Shown: positions 1 through 6,247 of the stretch, piece after piece
How positions within the stretch are numbered: position 1 is the stretch's first letter
Layout of the letters: each line of letters opens with the position of its first letter
From: SAR202 cluster bacterium
GTDB taxonomy: Bacteria; Chloroflexota; Dehalococcoidia; SAR202; CAJWER01
Direction: 5' to 3'
Assembly: GCA_030740335.1 (NCBI GenBank)
Contig: JASLXL010000134.1
Location: 1 to 6,383, forward strand
DNA length: 6,383 bases
Notes under the pieces: model-generated
What the model saw: only the letters and a program-made list of their open reading frames with translations
The model's database searches: none
What the model was told of the DNA's origin: nothing
Position numbers and translations under genes: made by a program

Positions 1-1434
1 CACTACGGAGTCGAGTTCAAGGGCATTCGAGATGGTGAGGTTTCTGATACAAAGGAGCGTCTGCTCCAGTTCAAGCACAACATCGACGTGGTCATGTCGG
101 TTCTTGACAAAGAGGGCCTTGGCGACTGGCTTGCGGACAGGCTGGTGCAGCTTGGCGATTCAGTCGACGATGAAATGCCCCTCTCGATCGACAGGTCTAC
201 CGACGTGTTCCAGGATGAACGACTCAAGGTCGCGAACCTGCCTACCACGGTACAGAACATAAGCGTAAAGAACCCATCTTCCGGTGAGGAGAAAGAAGTC
301 TCTATCAAGCTGTTCGAGGAGCCTGGCAAGAAGGGTGGCCCTCGTCGTACGGTTTCCGAAGTGGTCAAGTGGATGAACTACGTCACCGACAACAAATTCC
401 TTACGATTGCCGCCGACTTGGCCGATTCAATCAACGTAGAGCACGGGGCACTCTGGGGCCACTATGGCCCTGATAACAACCCGACCGGGACACGACTAAA
501 GGCGGCGATCCAAGAGGCAGGAAACGCGTCCACGGCGATAGGTCTGATCAGCCAGTCTGTATCGCTCGATCCCGACAAGCACGTTGGTGTTTGGGCATTG
601 AGTGGGACGTACGGTGCGTTTACGCCCCTCATGTACTTACCTGCAAGGGTTTGGAGCCAACAGAACCAGGACAGCCCATTCCGCACCGGCGTCTTGACTA
701 TTCTTGCCGGCCACTCTGGACCGGAGACGGCGGCCGATGCCCGTACTCACTTTGGGATATTCGCTCCCCAGGTTTGGAAGTTGTTTCCCAGGGACCAGGT
801 GATCGTCGTGAACGCCTGGGACTACAACGACGTTGCACCTGCATACTTCGCAGCCGCCGAGATTGCGGCGAGTGATAAGAAGGTCGGTGTGATTGTCCTG
901 GAAGTAGCTCGGCCTGACTTCAATGTTGCTGATAGGTCCACGTTTGCTGACACAGATCTCAAGTCGGCAGCGAAGGGTTTCTACGTGATCAAGGACTTCG
1001 ATCCCGACAAGCCCAGGCAAGGGTACGTCGTGGTGCAGGGATCATCCTCCACCGTGAACCTTGTTTCCGTGCTGTCCCTCCTTGAGGCACAGGGGATTAA
1101 CGTCAAGGTGATATCGGCGATCAGCGAGGATCTCTTTAGACGACAGTCGAAGGAGTACCAGGATTCTGTTTTACCGCCCGGGTCCAAGTACGACCTAATG
1201 GTGGTAAGCACAGGGACCAAACGGGTCTGGCCAGTCCAGAACGTGGGACCACTGACCGACGACTATTCGTTGGTGTCGGATTGGCATGACGAATGGCTGA
1301 CAGGTGGACTTGAGCAGGACGTCATCGCGGAGGCTCACCTGGATACTGAGTCAATTCTCGAAGGCGTCAAGCGGTTTGCTTTGGACCACGATACTCGAAT
1401 CGCATCGCAGAGAGAGCAACTCGCCAGCCTCTAA
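1..1434 (+). CDS. Transketolase-like protein, C-terminal part (5' end outside window)
   Basis: The frame is open from base 1 to the TAA at 1432-1434 (477 residues), so the N-terminal thiamine-diphosphate-binding (PP) domain is mostly missing. What remains resembles the pyrimidine and C-terminal domains of transketolase, which moves two-carbon ketol units between sugar phosphates in the cytoplasm. Visible matches, numbered in the fragment, are: QEAGNAS (about 171-177), whose Glu is a candidate for the cofactor-activating Glu; GTYGAFTPLMYLPARVW (about 202-218), like the GGF..Y.STF..F..YAR segment; AGHSGPETAADARTHFG (about 236-252), equivalent to HDS.GxGEDGPTHQP; and RQSKEYQDSVLP (about 381-392), close to the classical Q..YR.SVLP. 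The match is divergent: the GEDGPTHQP core is altered and a Pro/Asn-rich stretch (GPDNNPTGT) precedes the Glu. An internal GTG at 88 is not the real start, because coding similarity continues before it. The domain assignment is firm; the exact substrate is not. A related ThDP enzyme that uses another ketol donor cannot be excluded. Confidence 0.84.
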   Translation, partial: HYGVEFKGIRDGEVSDTKERLLQFKHNIDVVMSVLDKEGLGDWLADRLVQLGDSVDDEMPLSIDRSTDVFQDERLKVANLPTTVQNISVKNPSSGEEKEVSIKLFEEPGKKGGPRRTVSEVVKWMNYVTDNKFLTIAADLADSINVEHGALWGHYGPDNNPTGTRLKAAIQEAGNASTAIGLISQSVSLDPDKHVGVWALSGTYGAFTPLMYLPARVWSQQNQDSPFRTGVLTILAGHSGPETAADARTHFGIFAPQVWKLFPRDQVIVVNAWDYNDVAPAYFAAAEIAASDKKVGVIVLEVARPDFNVADRSTFADTDLKSAAKGFYVIKDFDPDKPRQGYVVVQGSSSTVNLVSVLSLLEAQGINVKVISAISEDLFRRQSKEYQDSVLPPGSKYDLMVVSTGTKRVWPVQNVGPLTDDYSLVSDWHDEWLTGGLEQDVIAEAHLDTESILEGVKRFALDHDTRIASQREQLASL

Positions 1435-1457
1435 AAGCAAAAACACGTTATCAAGAC

Positions 1458-1493
1458 GGCAACTTGAGACAAAATTCTTGATCAAGAGTTGCC
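1458..1493. repeat. Nested inverted repeat after the transketolase-like gene
   Basis: GGCAACT (1458-1464) and AGTTGCC (1487-1493) form a perfect 7-bp inverted repeat. Inside it lies a perfect 12-bp palindrome TCTTGATCAAGA (1476-1487). It starts 23 bases after the upstream stop codon. As RNA it could fold into a stem-loop, but no T-run follows, so it is not a classical intrinsic terminator. As DNA the palindrome could be an operator. The TTG at 1489, the only plausible start of the next frame, sits inside the right arm. Confidence 0.4.
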
Positions 1494-1764
1494 GCTGGTG
1501 GCTGCTCAATTGAGACGGATCACAGTTCTGGGTTTGCCGATCCAGTTTCTAACCGTTGCAGTCGCTAGTGCAGCACTGTTCGTCTATTTGAGCGGTTGGG
1601 CAGCGTTTGCCCGGGTCGAGGCCCGTTCTGGTTCGTACCAGGCGGCAGCATTTGGCGAACTAGCATTGCGTAGTAGGTCAGGCGACGATAGTGTCGTCTC
1701 CGCAATTAATGCTGAAGAGCAGCCCTGGGAGCGAGTAGCTCTGTTCGTCTGCCCTCTTCATTAA
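1489..1764 (+). CDS. Doubtful 91-aa hypothetical protein with one hydrophobic segment
   Basis: A TTG-initiated frame runs to the TAA at 1762-1764; an in-frame stop at 1465-1467 rules out much earlier starts. After a short basic start (QLRR) there is one hydrophobic stretch, about residues 11-38 (ITVLGLPIQFLTVAVASAAL onward), which could be a signal anchor. A polar tail of about 50 residues without a recognisable motif follows. Its stop overlaps the start of the MFS gene (TAATG), the arrangement typical of translational coupling, and the MFS gene has no Shine-Dalgarno of its own; both favour it being translated. Against it are the TTG start, the absence of a Shine-Dalgarno and the lack of any family I recognise. 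It could instead be non-coding spacer or the remnant of a longer gene. A GTG at 1498 is an alternative start. Confidence 0.33.
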   Translation: MPLVAAQLRRITVLGLPIQFLTVAVASAALFVYLSGWAAFARVEARSGSYQAAAFGELALRSRSGDDSVVSAINAEEQPWERVALFVCPLH

Positions 1765-3101
1765 TGAGCGACTCTCCACTGACAGACTCGGATCTCACTC
1801 CGCCGTCAGACGTCCCGTCGAAAGGCGGGTTGACCTTCTACTGGCACTATGCCTGGGTCATCGTCGCCATCGCTGCGATCATGCAAATGGTCGGCGCTTC
1901 CATCCGTATGGCGTTCGGCGTCTTCATAGAACCTCTCAGCCAGGCGTTTCAGTGGGATCAGGGCGACATTACCCTGGCCTACGGAATCAACAGCGTAGTA
2001 TCGGCCATCGCCTCGCCTGTAGCCGGATGGATAGGGGACCGCTTTGGAGTTCGCAAGGCGATGGTTTTTGGGGCGGTAATGTTTATCGCCGGGATGGTGA
2101 TCACTGGTGTCATTCAGCAACTTTGGCAGTTCTATGTCGCATTTGGGGTTATCCTTGGCACAGCACAGGCGATTTTCCTGGTTCCCCTTCTGCCGGGTGT
2201 CATGCGATGGTACCGGCGCCAACTAGGTTGGGGAATGGGCATATTGATGGCTTCGTGGGGGATTGGCCCCGCCATCGCGGCCCCAATCATGGGACTCATG
2301 ATCGTTCACCTCGAATGGCAGGGCACGTTTTGGGTCACCGCCGGTGGATCGGCTATCATCATGGCGGTCCTGATCTACCTCTACAAAGATAGCCCTGCAG
2401 ATATTGGCGCTGAGCCATACGGTGCACTCCCTGGTGAATCGTTCAAAGTAGAGATTGTTATCGACAAGGTCAAGGCCAGGACCTTCGCGTCCTACATGAA
2501 GAAGACTTCGGCCTATTACAACATGAGTTCGATCCACTTCCTCGGATGCGTTGGCCACGCAATAATCCTGGTCTACCTGATTCCAATCGCCGTCCAGGAG
2601 GGCATCGACCTCGTCGCGGCCGCCACGATACTCGCTATCATGGCCGCAATCAGTGTGCCATCTCGATTTGCCGTGCCGGTACTAGCCGAAAAGGTTGGTG
2701 TGCGCGCCATAATGGCGATCTTCTATTTTTTACAGGGCATAACCGTAATCTTGCTCTTTTGGACCCACGAATATTGGATGTTCTACCTGTTTGCTGTCAT
2801 ATTCGGCATAGGATATGGAGGAGAGAGCGGCGGCTTTCCGATCCTGAATCGCAAATACTACGGCCATGCCCCGCAGGGCTCACCGTACGGCTTCCAGATG
2901 CTAGGCGCCGGCTTGGGTATGGCGCTTGGGGGGTGGATCGGCGGCGTAATATTCGACATCACGAACGACTACGGCTGGGCCCTTGTGATTTCCATCGTAG
3001 CGAGCATCGCGGGCATGGTCTCGATCATTCTTCTCGAACCCACCGACGAATTGATTATCCCTGACTGGGAACTCGATCCATCACCCTCGATCGGCCATTG
3101 A
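1764..3101 (+). CDS. MFS transporter, monocarboxylate / oxalate-formate antiporter-like
   Basis: This is an intact 445-residue inner-membrane permease with about 12 hydrophobic segments, the normal size for the major facilitator superfamily. After a Pro/Ser-rich cytoplasmic N-terminus (about 1-25), TM1 starts near HYAWVIVAIAAIM. The signature motif A is clear in the TM2-TM3 loop, GWIGDRFGVRK (residues 88-98), with a weaker repeat in the second half (AEKVGVRAIM, about 308-317). RWYRRQLGWGMGI (about 148-160) matches the W-[FY]-x-R-x-x-x-x-x-G-[IM] pattern before TM5 that is common in the MCT and OFA branches. The central loop spans about residues 208-250. By family these proteins move small organic anions by proton symport or antiport; the actual substrate cannot be read from sequence. 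ATG at 1764 is the first Met and overlaps the preceding frame's stop; no Shine-Dalgarno lies in the 15 bases before it. A TTG at 1830 preceded by AAAGGCGGG would also keep all membrane segments and is a minor alternative start. Confidence 0.92.
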   Translation: MSDSPLTDSDLTPPSDVPSKGGLTFYWHYAWVIVAIAAIMQMVGASIRMAFGVFIEPLSQAFQWDQGDITLAYGINSVVSAIASPVAGWIGDRFGVRKAMVFGAVMFIAGMVITGVIQQLWQFYVAFGVILGTAQAIFLVPLLPGVMRWYRRQLGWGMGILMASWGIGPAIAAPIMGLMIVHLEWQGTFWVTAGGSAIIMAVLIYLYKDSPADIGAEPYGALPGESFKVEIVIDKVKARTFASYMKKTSAYYNMSSIHFLGCVGHAIILVYLIPIAVQEGIDLVAAATILAIMAAISVPSRFAVPVLAEKVGVRAIMAIFYFLQGITVILLFWTHEYWMFYLFAVIFGIGYGGESGGFPILNRKYYGHAPQGSPYGFQMLGAGLGMALGGWIGGVIFDITNDYGWALVISIVASIAGMVSIILLEPTDELIIPDWELDPSPSIGH

Positions 3102-3148
3102 CCCACCTAGAAGCGATGCCTGTCTTATCTCAATCGACCCCGCTCTGC

Positions 3149-3785
3149 CTAGTCAGGCGCCAACCTTATCTCAAACTCATCCATCGACAGCCTGTCTCTG
3201 GCCTGATCGGTAACACCCACAAATGAAAATCTATAGCTGGCACCTTCCTTTAGGAGAGTGTCGAGGGATGCCGATCCCTCTGAGCGGCCAGTCCAGCTCA
3301 TGTTCCAAGGACTCTTAGTTCTTTAAAGTAAATGTCTGGAGCTTATCTGCCCATTTGCCGTCGCTGATTTGGAGCGGGTTGGAGACGTAGTGCTATCGAG
3401 TGCCATTTGAATGGACCCAGAAGTAGCATTCGTCTCCGGACACATTGAGCCCATCGCCGCGCAGGTAAACTGAAACGTCCGCTCCCCTGAGGTCGACTGC
3501 GTCGTCATTGCCCCAACTACGGTAGTAGATCAATGGCAGGATAGATACTGGGGCTTCGGGCGTATCGGCGCTCCATCTGTTTTCGTCGGTCCAAATATAG
3601 CCAGAGTCATTGAGTCCATCCGAACGTTCGTGCGTCGTAAGTATGAAAATGTTCTTCCCGGCCGAAACGATGTGGTGGTAATCGTATGAGCACCAGCGTT
3701 CGTGTGCTCGCACATTAATTATGACGCACTGTAACTGAAGATTTGTTCCAGACGTGTGTGCGGTCGGTTGATTAACCCGCGCCAC
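3149..3785 (-). pseudogene. Decayed gene for a beta-rich, probably secreted or binding protein
   Basis: Read on the minus strand from GTG 3785 (an uncertain start), a frame gives ...GDECYFWVHSNGTR and meets TAG at 3395-3393. The same frame continues sensibly with HYVSNPLQISDGKWADK...TLKN before another stop (TAA, 3317-3315). Between about 3323 and 3315 the coding signal jumps frame and continues KSPWNMSWTGRSEG...YRFSFVGVTDQARDR...FEIRLAPD to a TAG at 3151-3149. Only one nonsense change (TGG to TAG would restore NGTRWHYVSN) and one single-base indel separate this from a protein of roughly 210 residues. The alternating hydrophobic/polar pattern and Trp/Tyr/Gly richness (ADVSVYLRGDGLN, CYFWVHSNG) suggest a beta-sandwich such as a laminin-G-like or carbohydrate-binding fold, but I do not recognise the family. 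The first 40 or so residues look non-coding, so the true 5' end is unclear and may be lost. Assembly error is an alternative. It converges on the MFS gene, 47 bases apart. Confidence 0.6.
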
Positions 3786-4068
3786 GGAGACTCAGCTGAC
3801 CAATCGATCATAGACCTACGATCGTATATATGCGACTTTGGGTTCGTGATCGTGATGTGTCGTTGCGCCGCTCAAAGGATTGTGTTGTAGACGATCCAGT
3901 GCAATCATGTTTAGGTCCGCGGCCGAGTTGGCGACGGTCGTAGAGGTAGTTGGATAAATAGGGTGAATAATTGCCATTGTAGATTAGGAATATTGAGGGG
4001 CGGAGTTCGGCTCGGAGCCGACGTTAAGGAAGGCCACAGTAAGACATGACAGTTAGAGCAGGTGCCGC
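3786..4068. other. Gene-poor spacer between the decayed gene and the SpeE-like gene
   Basis: No convincing gene is present. On the minus strand an ATG at 3977 opens a 53-residue frame ending with TAG at 3818-3816. It lies in the same phase as the start of the decayed gene but is separated from it by that TAG and by a TGA, and it has no Shine-Dalgarno; it could be a relic of the same gene or chance. The stretch around 3955-3995 is A+T-rich, as a promoter region for the downstream plus-strand gene would be, but no clear -35/-10 pair is visible. The palindrome at 4007-4021 is listed separately. Confidence 0.5.
4007..4021. promoter_or_regulatory. 15-bp palindrome upstream of the SpeE-like gene
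   Basis: TCGGCTCGGAGCCGA is a perfect inverted repeat around a central G, ending 47 bases before the ATG at 4069. As DNA it could be an operator half-site pair; as RNA it could form a 5-bp stem with a 5-base loop in the leader. No T-run follows, so a terminator is unlikely. Confidence 0.35.
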
Positions 4069-4731
4069 ATGAAGCCCTGGGAGACTTTGGCGGTCGCTAC
4101 TGCGCCCGACGGCAGTCGCTTCGAGCTACAGCGCCATGATACCAACTACGTCATTCTCGCCGATGGTTACGACTTGATGACCAGCTTCGCGCATGGATCA
4201 GAGGATGCGATGATGTCGCTTGCGTGCCCACGCCCAAAATCGGATACCTGTGTTCTGGTAGGGGGGCTAGGGATGGGCTACACCCTCGCTGCGACACTCG
4301 CACTATTGCCGCCCGAAGGCTCCGTGGTCGTGAGCGAGTTGATTCCGGAGGTGGTCGATTGGAACCGTGGTCCGCTGGGACCTCTGGCTGGCTATCCCCT
4401 GGACGATCCGCGGACAGAGCTCGTCGTGGGCGATGTCGTAGATGTCATTCGGGAGAACAATTCGCGGTTCGACGCCATCTTGCTCGACGTGGACAACGGG
4501 GTCGATTCATTTACCTTGGCGAGCAACTCAAGACTGTATTCACCGAAGGGGCTCGCAGCTGCACGCCGATCCCTGCGCCCTGGCGGCGCACTCGCGATTT
4601 GGTCCGTTGGCATCGAGAAGACCTTTGAACGTACATTCCACGCGGCCGGTTTTGCGGCCTCCACACATCGTGTCAGGGGGCGGGGTAAGCGCGATGGGCA
4701 CTACTCCATTCTCGTGGGCCGCAAGGGCTAA
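4069..4731 (+). CDS. Spermidine-synthase-like protein (class I SAM-binding Rossmann fold)
   Basis: This is a 220-residue soluble protein. A short N-terminal beta region (residues 1-45, ending FAHGSEDAM) precedes a Rossmann-type domain with the glycine-rich nucleoside loop VLVGGLGMG (62-70), an acidic residue closing strand 2 (VVVSE, Glu 90), GDVVDVI (121-127) and strand 4 FDAILLDVDNG (134-144), then LYSPKGL (156-162) and LRPGG (169-173). This layout is that of the polyamine aminopropyltransferase family, which uses decarboxylated S-adenosylmethionine. However, the protein is shorter than typical SpeE (about 280 residues), and the catalytic Asp motif usually written D-[CS]-[TS]-D-P-x-G-P is replaced by DVDNGVDSF. 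It belongs to a group often named spermidine synthase with unproven activity; a methyltransferase or other SAM-dependent role is equally possible. ATG at 4069 is preceded by AGCAGGTG, a modest Shine-Dalgarno. No polyamine genes lie nearby. Confidence 0.82.
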   Translation: MKPWETLAVATAPDGSRFELQRHDTNYVILADGYDLMTSFAHGSEDAMMSLACPRPKSDTCVLVGGLGMGYTLAATLALLPPEGSVVVSELIPEVVDWNRGPLGPLAGYPLDDPRTELVVGDVVDVIRENNSRFDAILLDVDNGVDSFTLASNSRLYSPKGLAAARRSLRPGGALAIWSVGIEKTFERTFHAAGFAASTHRVRGRGKRDGHYSILVGRKG

Positions 4732-4769
4732 AGGAAACCGATTCCGCTGGGACAGAACGCAGCGCTATG

Positions 4770-4787
4770 CGGGGTCAAGACTCCCCG
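4770..4787. terminator. Possible hairpin between convergent genes
   Basis: CGGGG (4770-4774) can pair with CCCCG (4783-4787) around an 8-base loop that contains the stop codon of the minus-strand small gene. It lies between the ends of the SpeE-like gene and the 57-aa gene, where a shared terminator is expected. Neither side has a T-run, so an intrinsic terminator is only a weak possibility. Confidence 0.25.
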
Positions 4788-4948
4788 TTGATCTGGTCAG
4801 ACTTGAGCTCAACCTGCGTGATTATGGCATCGCGCCGAGAGTTGTGATCCTGCCAGATCAGCATGATTGCGGCAAGATCCAGGGTAACGGTGAGCGCGAA
4901 TAGCGCGAGTCTCAGCCCGAAACAGACCTTACGGCAGAGCGGCTTCAT
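4775..4948 (-). CDS. 57-aa single-pass membrane protein, unknown function
   Basis: On the minus strand ATG 4948-4946 opens 57 codons ending with TGA at 4777-4775. The start is well supported by AAGGAGGA upstream, with GGAGG placed 7 bases before the ATG, the best Shine-Dalgarno in the window. The N-terminus is basic (MKPLCRKVCFGLR), followed by a hydrophobic helix at about residues 14-32 (LALFALTVTLDLAAIMLIW) and a polar tail (QDHNSRRDAIITQVELKSDQ...). This predicts an N-in anchored small membrane protein with about 25 residues outside. An uncleaved or poorly cleaved signal peptide is an alternative, as there is no clear cleavage site or lipobox. It follows the DMT gene in the same direction after 169 bases and converges on the SpeE-like gene 43 bases away. 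The 169-base gap holds an interrupted palindrome GTGTGGACACAC (5056-5067) but no obvious promoter. I do not recognise a family. It could also be the surviving 5' end of a longer gene. Confidence 0.65.
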   Translation of the reverse strand: MKPLCRKVCFGLRLALFALTVTLDLAAIMLIWQDHNSRRDAIITQVELKSDQINGES

Positions 4949-4954
4949 GGTGCT

Positions 4955-4962
4955 TCCTCCTT
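4955..4962 (-). promoter_or_regulatory. Strong ribosome binding site of the 57-aa gene
   Basis: The minus strand reads AAGGAGGA here, an extended match to the anti-Shine-Dalgarno. Its GGAGG core (4960-4956) is 7 bases from the ATG at 4948. Other genes in this window have weak or no such site, so it is the main reason for calling this small gene real. Confidence 0.7.
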
Positions 4963-5117
4963 GTAGTCATTGCCACCCAGGATATTCGGGAAATACCTTG
5001 AAGGCGAGGGTGTTGTCCGATCATTGAACAGGAGGGTATCTTTCCTGGTGGTGGAGTGTGGACACACCCTATACATACCTGGCAAGGCTCACAGGCGTGC
5101 GGAGTATCAACCGCGGG

Positions 5118-6026
5118 CTAGGAATTCGCAGAGAGACGGGCCGTATCTTCGGGTCGGTCAAGTCCTCGCAGCAACAGGCCACCTATAACAAACACCAACC
5201 CAATGATTGTCGATACGAGGATCGTTTCGCCCACGAAGAGATTGATGAAGATCAGGGATAGTATTGGATCGAGGTATATCAGATGGCTAACATTGGCAGT
5301 AGTCCTGGCCGTCGACAACGCTTTCGACCAGACCACGAACGTTACGCCCATCTCAAAGGCGCCAATGTATGCAGATCCCAGCAATCCACGGGCATCGTCG
5401 ACGCGAAACTCTGAAAACAGCGACACAGCTACAGTGACGAATATCAGGCCGAACAGGAAGGTGAGGAATAGCTTGGCTACCTCATCGCGCTCGTCCTTCA
5501 CATTTATGATCCAGTAGAAGGCCCACAGGAATGAGCTGCCGAGCGCCAGGAGTGTTCCTTCTACACTGGTGAAGCTGAAACCGAGCAAATTCCCATGGGT
5601 CGATATCACCAACGTTCCGAAAAAGCTGACGAACATGGCAAGGATCGTGTATTTGCCTATCCGCTGCCCCAGCATTGGCACCGAAAGGAGCACGATCACA
5701 AGGGGCCAGATCATGTTGAGTGGTTGGGCCTCTTGGGCGGGAAGGAGTGAGTACGCCTTGAACAGGATGATGTAATAGGCGGCTGGGCTGATCAAGCCGA
5801 GGCCGGCCGACCTTACGTACTGGCGGAGAGAGTAGGTCTTCAACAGGCCGATATTGCCCTGCGCAACGAGGATGACGAACAGCAAGGAAGTGGACGCCGT
5901 GGACGCGTAGAACAGCATCTGGTATACATCCAGGTACCTGAGAGTCAGCTTGAATGCGGATGCGACGGTGGCCCAAAGAAGCACCGCCACGGCTGCGTAG
6001 ACGTAGGCCTGGGTGTGTCTGTCCAT
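5118..6026 (-). CDS. DMT-superfamily transporter, EamA type
   Basis: This is an inner-membrane transporter of 302 residues from ATG 6026 with about ten hydrophobic helices in two five-helix EamA halves, the usual size and shape of the drug/metabolite transporter superfamily. Typical features are the first helix with LLWATVASAFKL (about 16-27), the end of half one with SLLPAQEAQPLNMIWPLVIV (about 92-111), the second-half start GTLLALGSSFLWAFYWIIN (about 157-175), and the closing YLDPILSLIFINLFVGE (about 248-264) with the conserved Pro and Glu. Such proteins export or exchange metabolites, amino acids or toxic compounds; the substrate cannot be inferred. A GTG at 6077 would add 17 basic, Pro-rich residues, but ATG 6026 gives the normal family N-terminus just before helix 1 and is preferred. 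No strong Shine-Dalgarno precedes either start; AGAGG lies 13-17 bases upstream of the ATG. The gene is divergent from the lipoprotein gene and precedes the 57-aa gene. Confidence 0.92.
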   Translation of the reverse strand: MDRHTQAYVYAAVAVLLWATVASAFKLTLRYLDVYQMLFYASTASTSLLFVILVAQGNIGLLKTYSLRQYVRSAGLGLISPAAYYIILFKAYSLLPAQEAQPLNMIWPLVIVLLSVPMLGQRIGKYTILAMFVSFFGTLVISTHGNLLGFSFTSVEGTLLALGSSFLWAFYWIINVKDERDEVAKLFLTFLFGLIFVTVAVSLFSEFRVDDARGLLGSAYIGAFEMGVTFVVWSKALSTARTTANVSHLIYLDPILSLIFINLFVGETILVSTIIGLVFVIGGLLLRGLDRPEDTARLSANS

Positions 6027-6087
6027 CTTATTCTGGGCGCCTCTGTGCCTTGGCGAGGAGTTGGGCCGTCTTCGCACACTTGAGGCC

Positions 6088-6121
6088 CGACCAGAAAACC
6101 TTTCCGAAGTACCCTTGGTCG
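6088..6121. repeat. Inverted pair of CGACCA sites, distal
   Basis: CGACCA at 6088-6093 faces TGGTCG at 6116-6121; extended by one base each side (CCGACCA at 6087-6093, TGGTCGG at 6116-6122) the arms are 7 bp with a 22-base spacer. The pair lies in the DMT leader, about 62-96 bases upstream of its ATG. It could be a regulator site or an RNA stem in the leader. Confidence 0.4.
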
Positions 6122-6195
6122 GAGTGTGGTGGCGTCGGACTTAATATAGCTGCACGGTGAGTGAGCGTCCATCAACTCGGCAGCATAGGGTCTCG

Positions 6196-6214
6196 TGGTC
6201 GTGGGAATCGACCA
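6196..6214. promoter_or_regulatory. Inverted pair of CGACCA sites, compact operator-like
   Basis: TGGTCGTGGGAATCGACCA has perfect 6-bp arms around 7 bases, about 14 bases upstream of the TATATT that precedes the lipoprotein gene. Its hexamer is the same as in the 6088-6121 pair, which suggests a dimeric regulator binding site in this divergent promoter. The regulator family cannot be named from the sequence. Confidence 0.45.
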
Positions 6215-6247
6215 GTACAAGCCATAAGTATATTTAGGAATTACAGT

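Larger units (their letters stand above)
6027..6247. promoter_or_regulatory. Divergent promoter region between DMT and lipoprotein genes
   Basis: These 221 bases separate two divergent genes and should hold both promoters. A minus-strand TATATT (6148-6143) is a possible -10 for the DMT gene, though the best -35-like TTGATG is 21 bases away, too far. On the plus strand TATATT (6229-6234) precedes a Shine-Dalgarno-like AGGA (6236-6239) and the ATG at 6248; the two are too close for both to serve the same transcript. Four CGACCA hexamers lie here, listed as two inverted pairs. Confidence 0.5.

Noticed and set aside
3102..3160. Small hairpin GCCT-AGTC-AGGC near the ends of the convergent MFS gene and decayed gene as a terminator
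   Set aside because: Only a 4-bp stem and no T-run on either strand.
3323..3508. 61-aa minus-strand frame ending SATANGQISSRHLL
   Set aside because: It lies out of phase with the better protein-like frame of the decayed gene over the same bases, has Ser/Thr-rich low-information composition and no Shine-Dalgarno.
4442..4903. 153-aa plus-strand frame overlapping the SpeE-like gene
   Set aside because: It is a shifted-frame shadow of a gene with clear domain motifs; composition is Arg/Pro/His-rich as expected for a GC-driven shadow.
4970..5261. Two plus-strand frames of 67-72 residues downstream of the SpeE-like gene
   Set aside because: No ribosome binding site, no recognisable motif, and partly antisense to the end of the DMT gene.
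6027..6077. GTG at 6077 as the start of the DMT transporter
   Set aside because: It would add a 17-residue basic, Pro-rich extension not usual in the EamA family; ATG 6026 sits directly before the first helix.
5945..6220. 91-aa minus-strand frame covering the divergent spacer
   Set aside because: Overlaps the DMT N-terminus in another phase and shows no motif or Shine-Dalgarno; the region is better explained as a divergent promoter.
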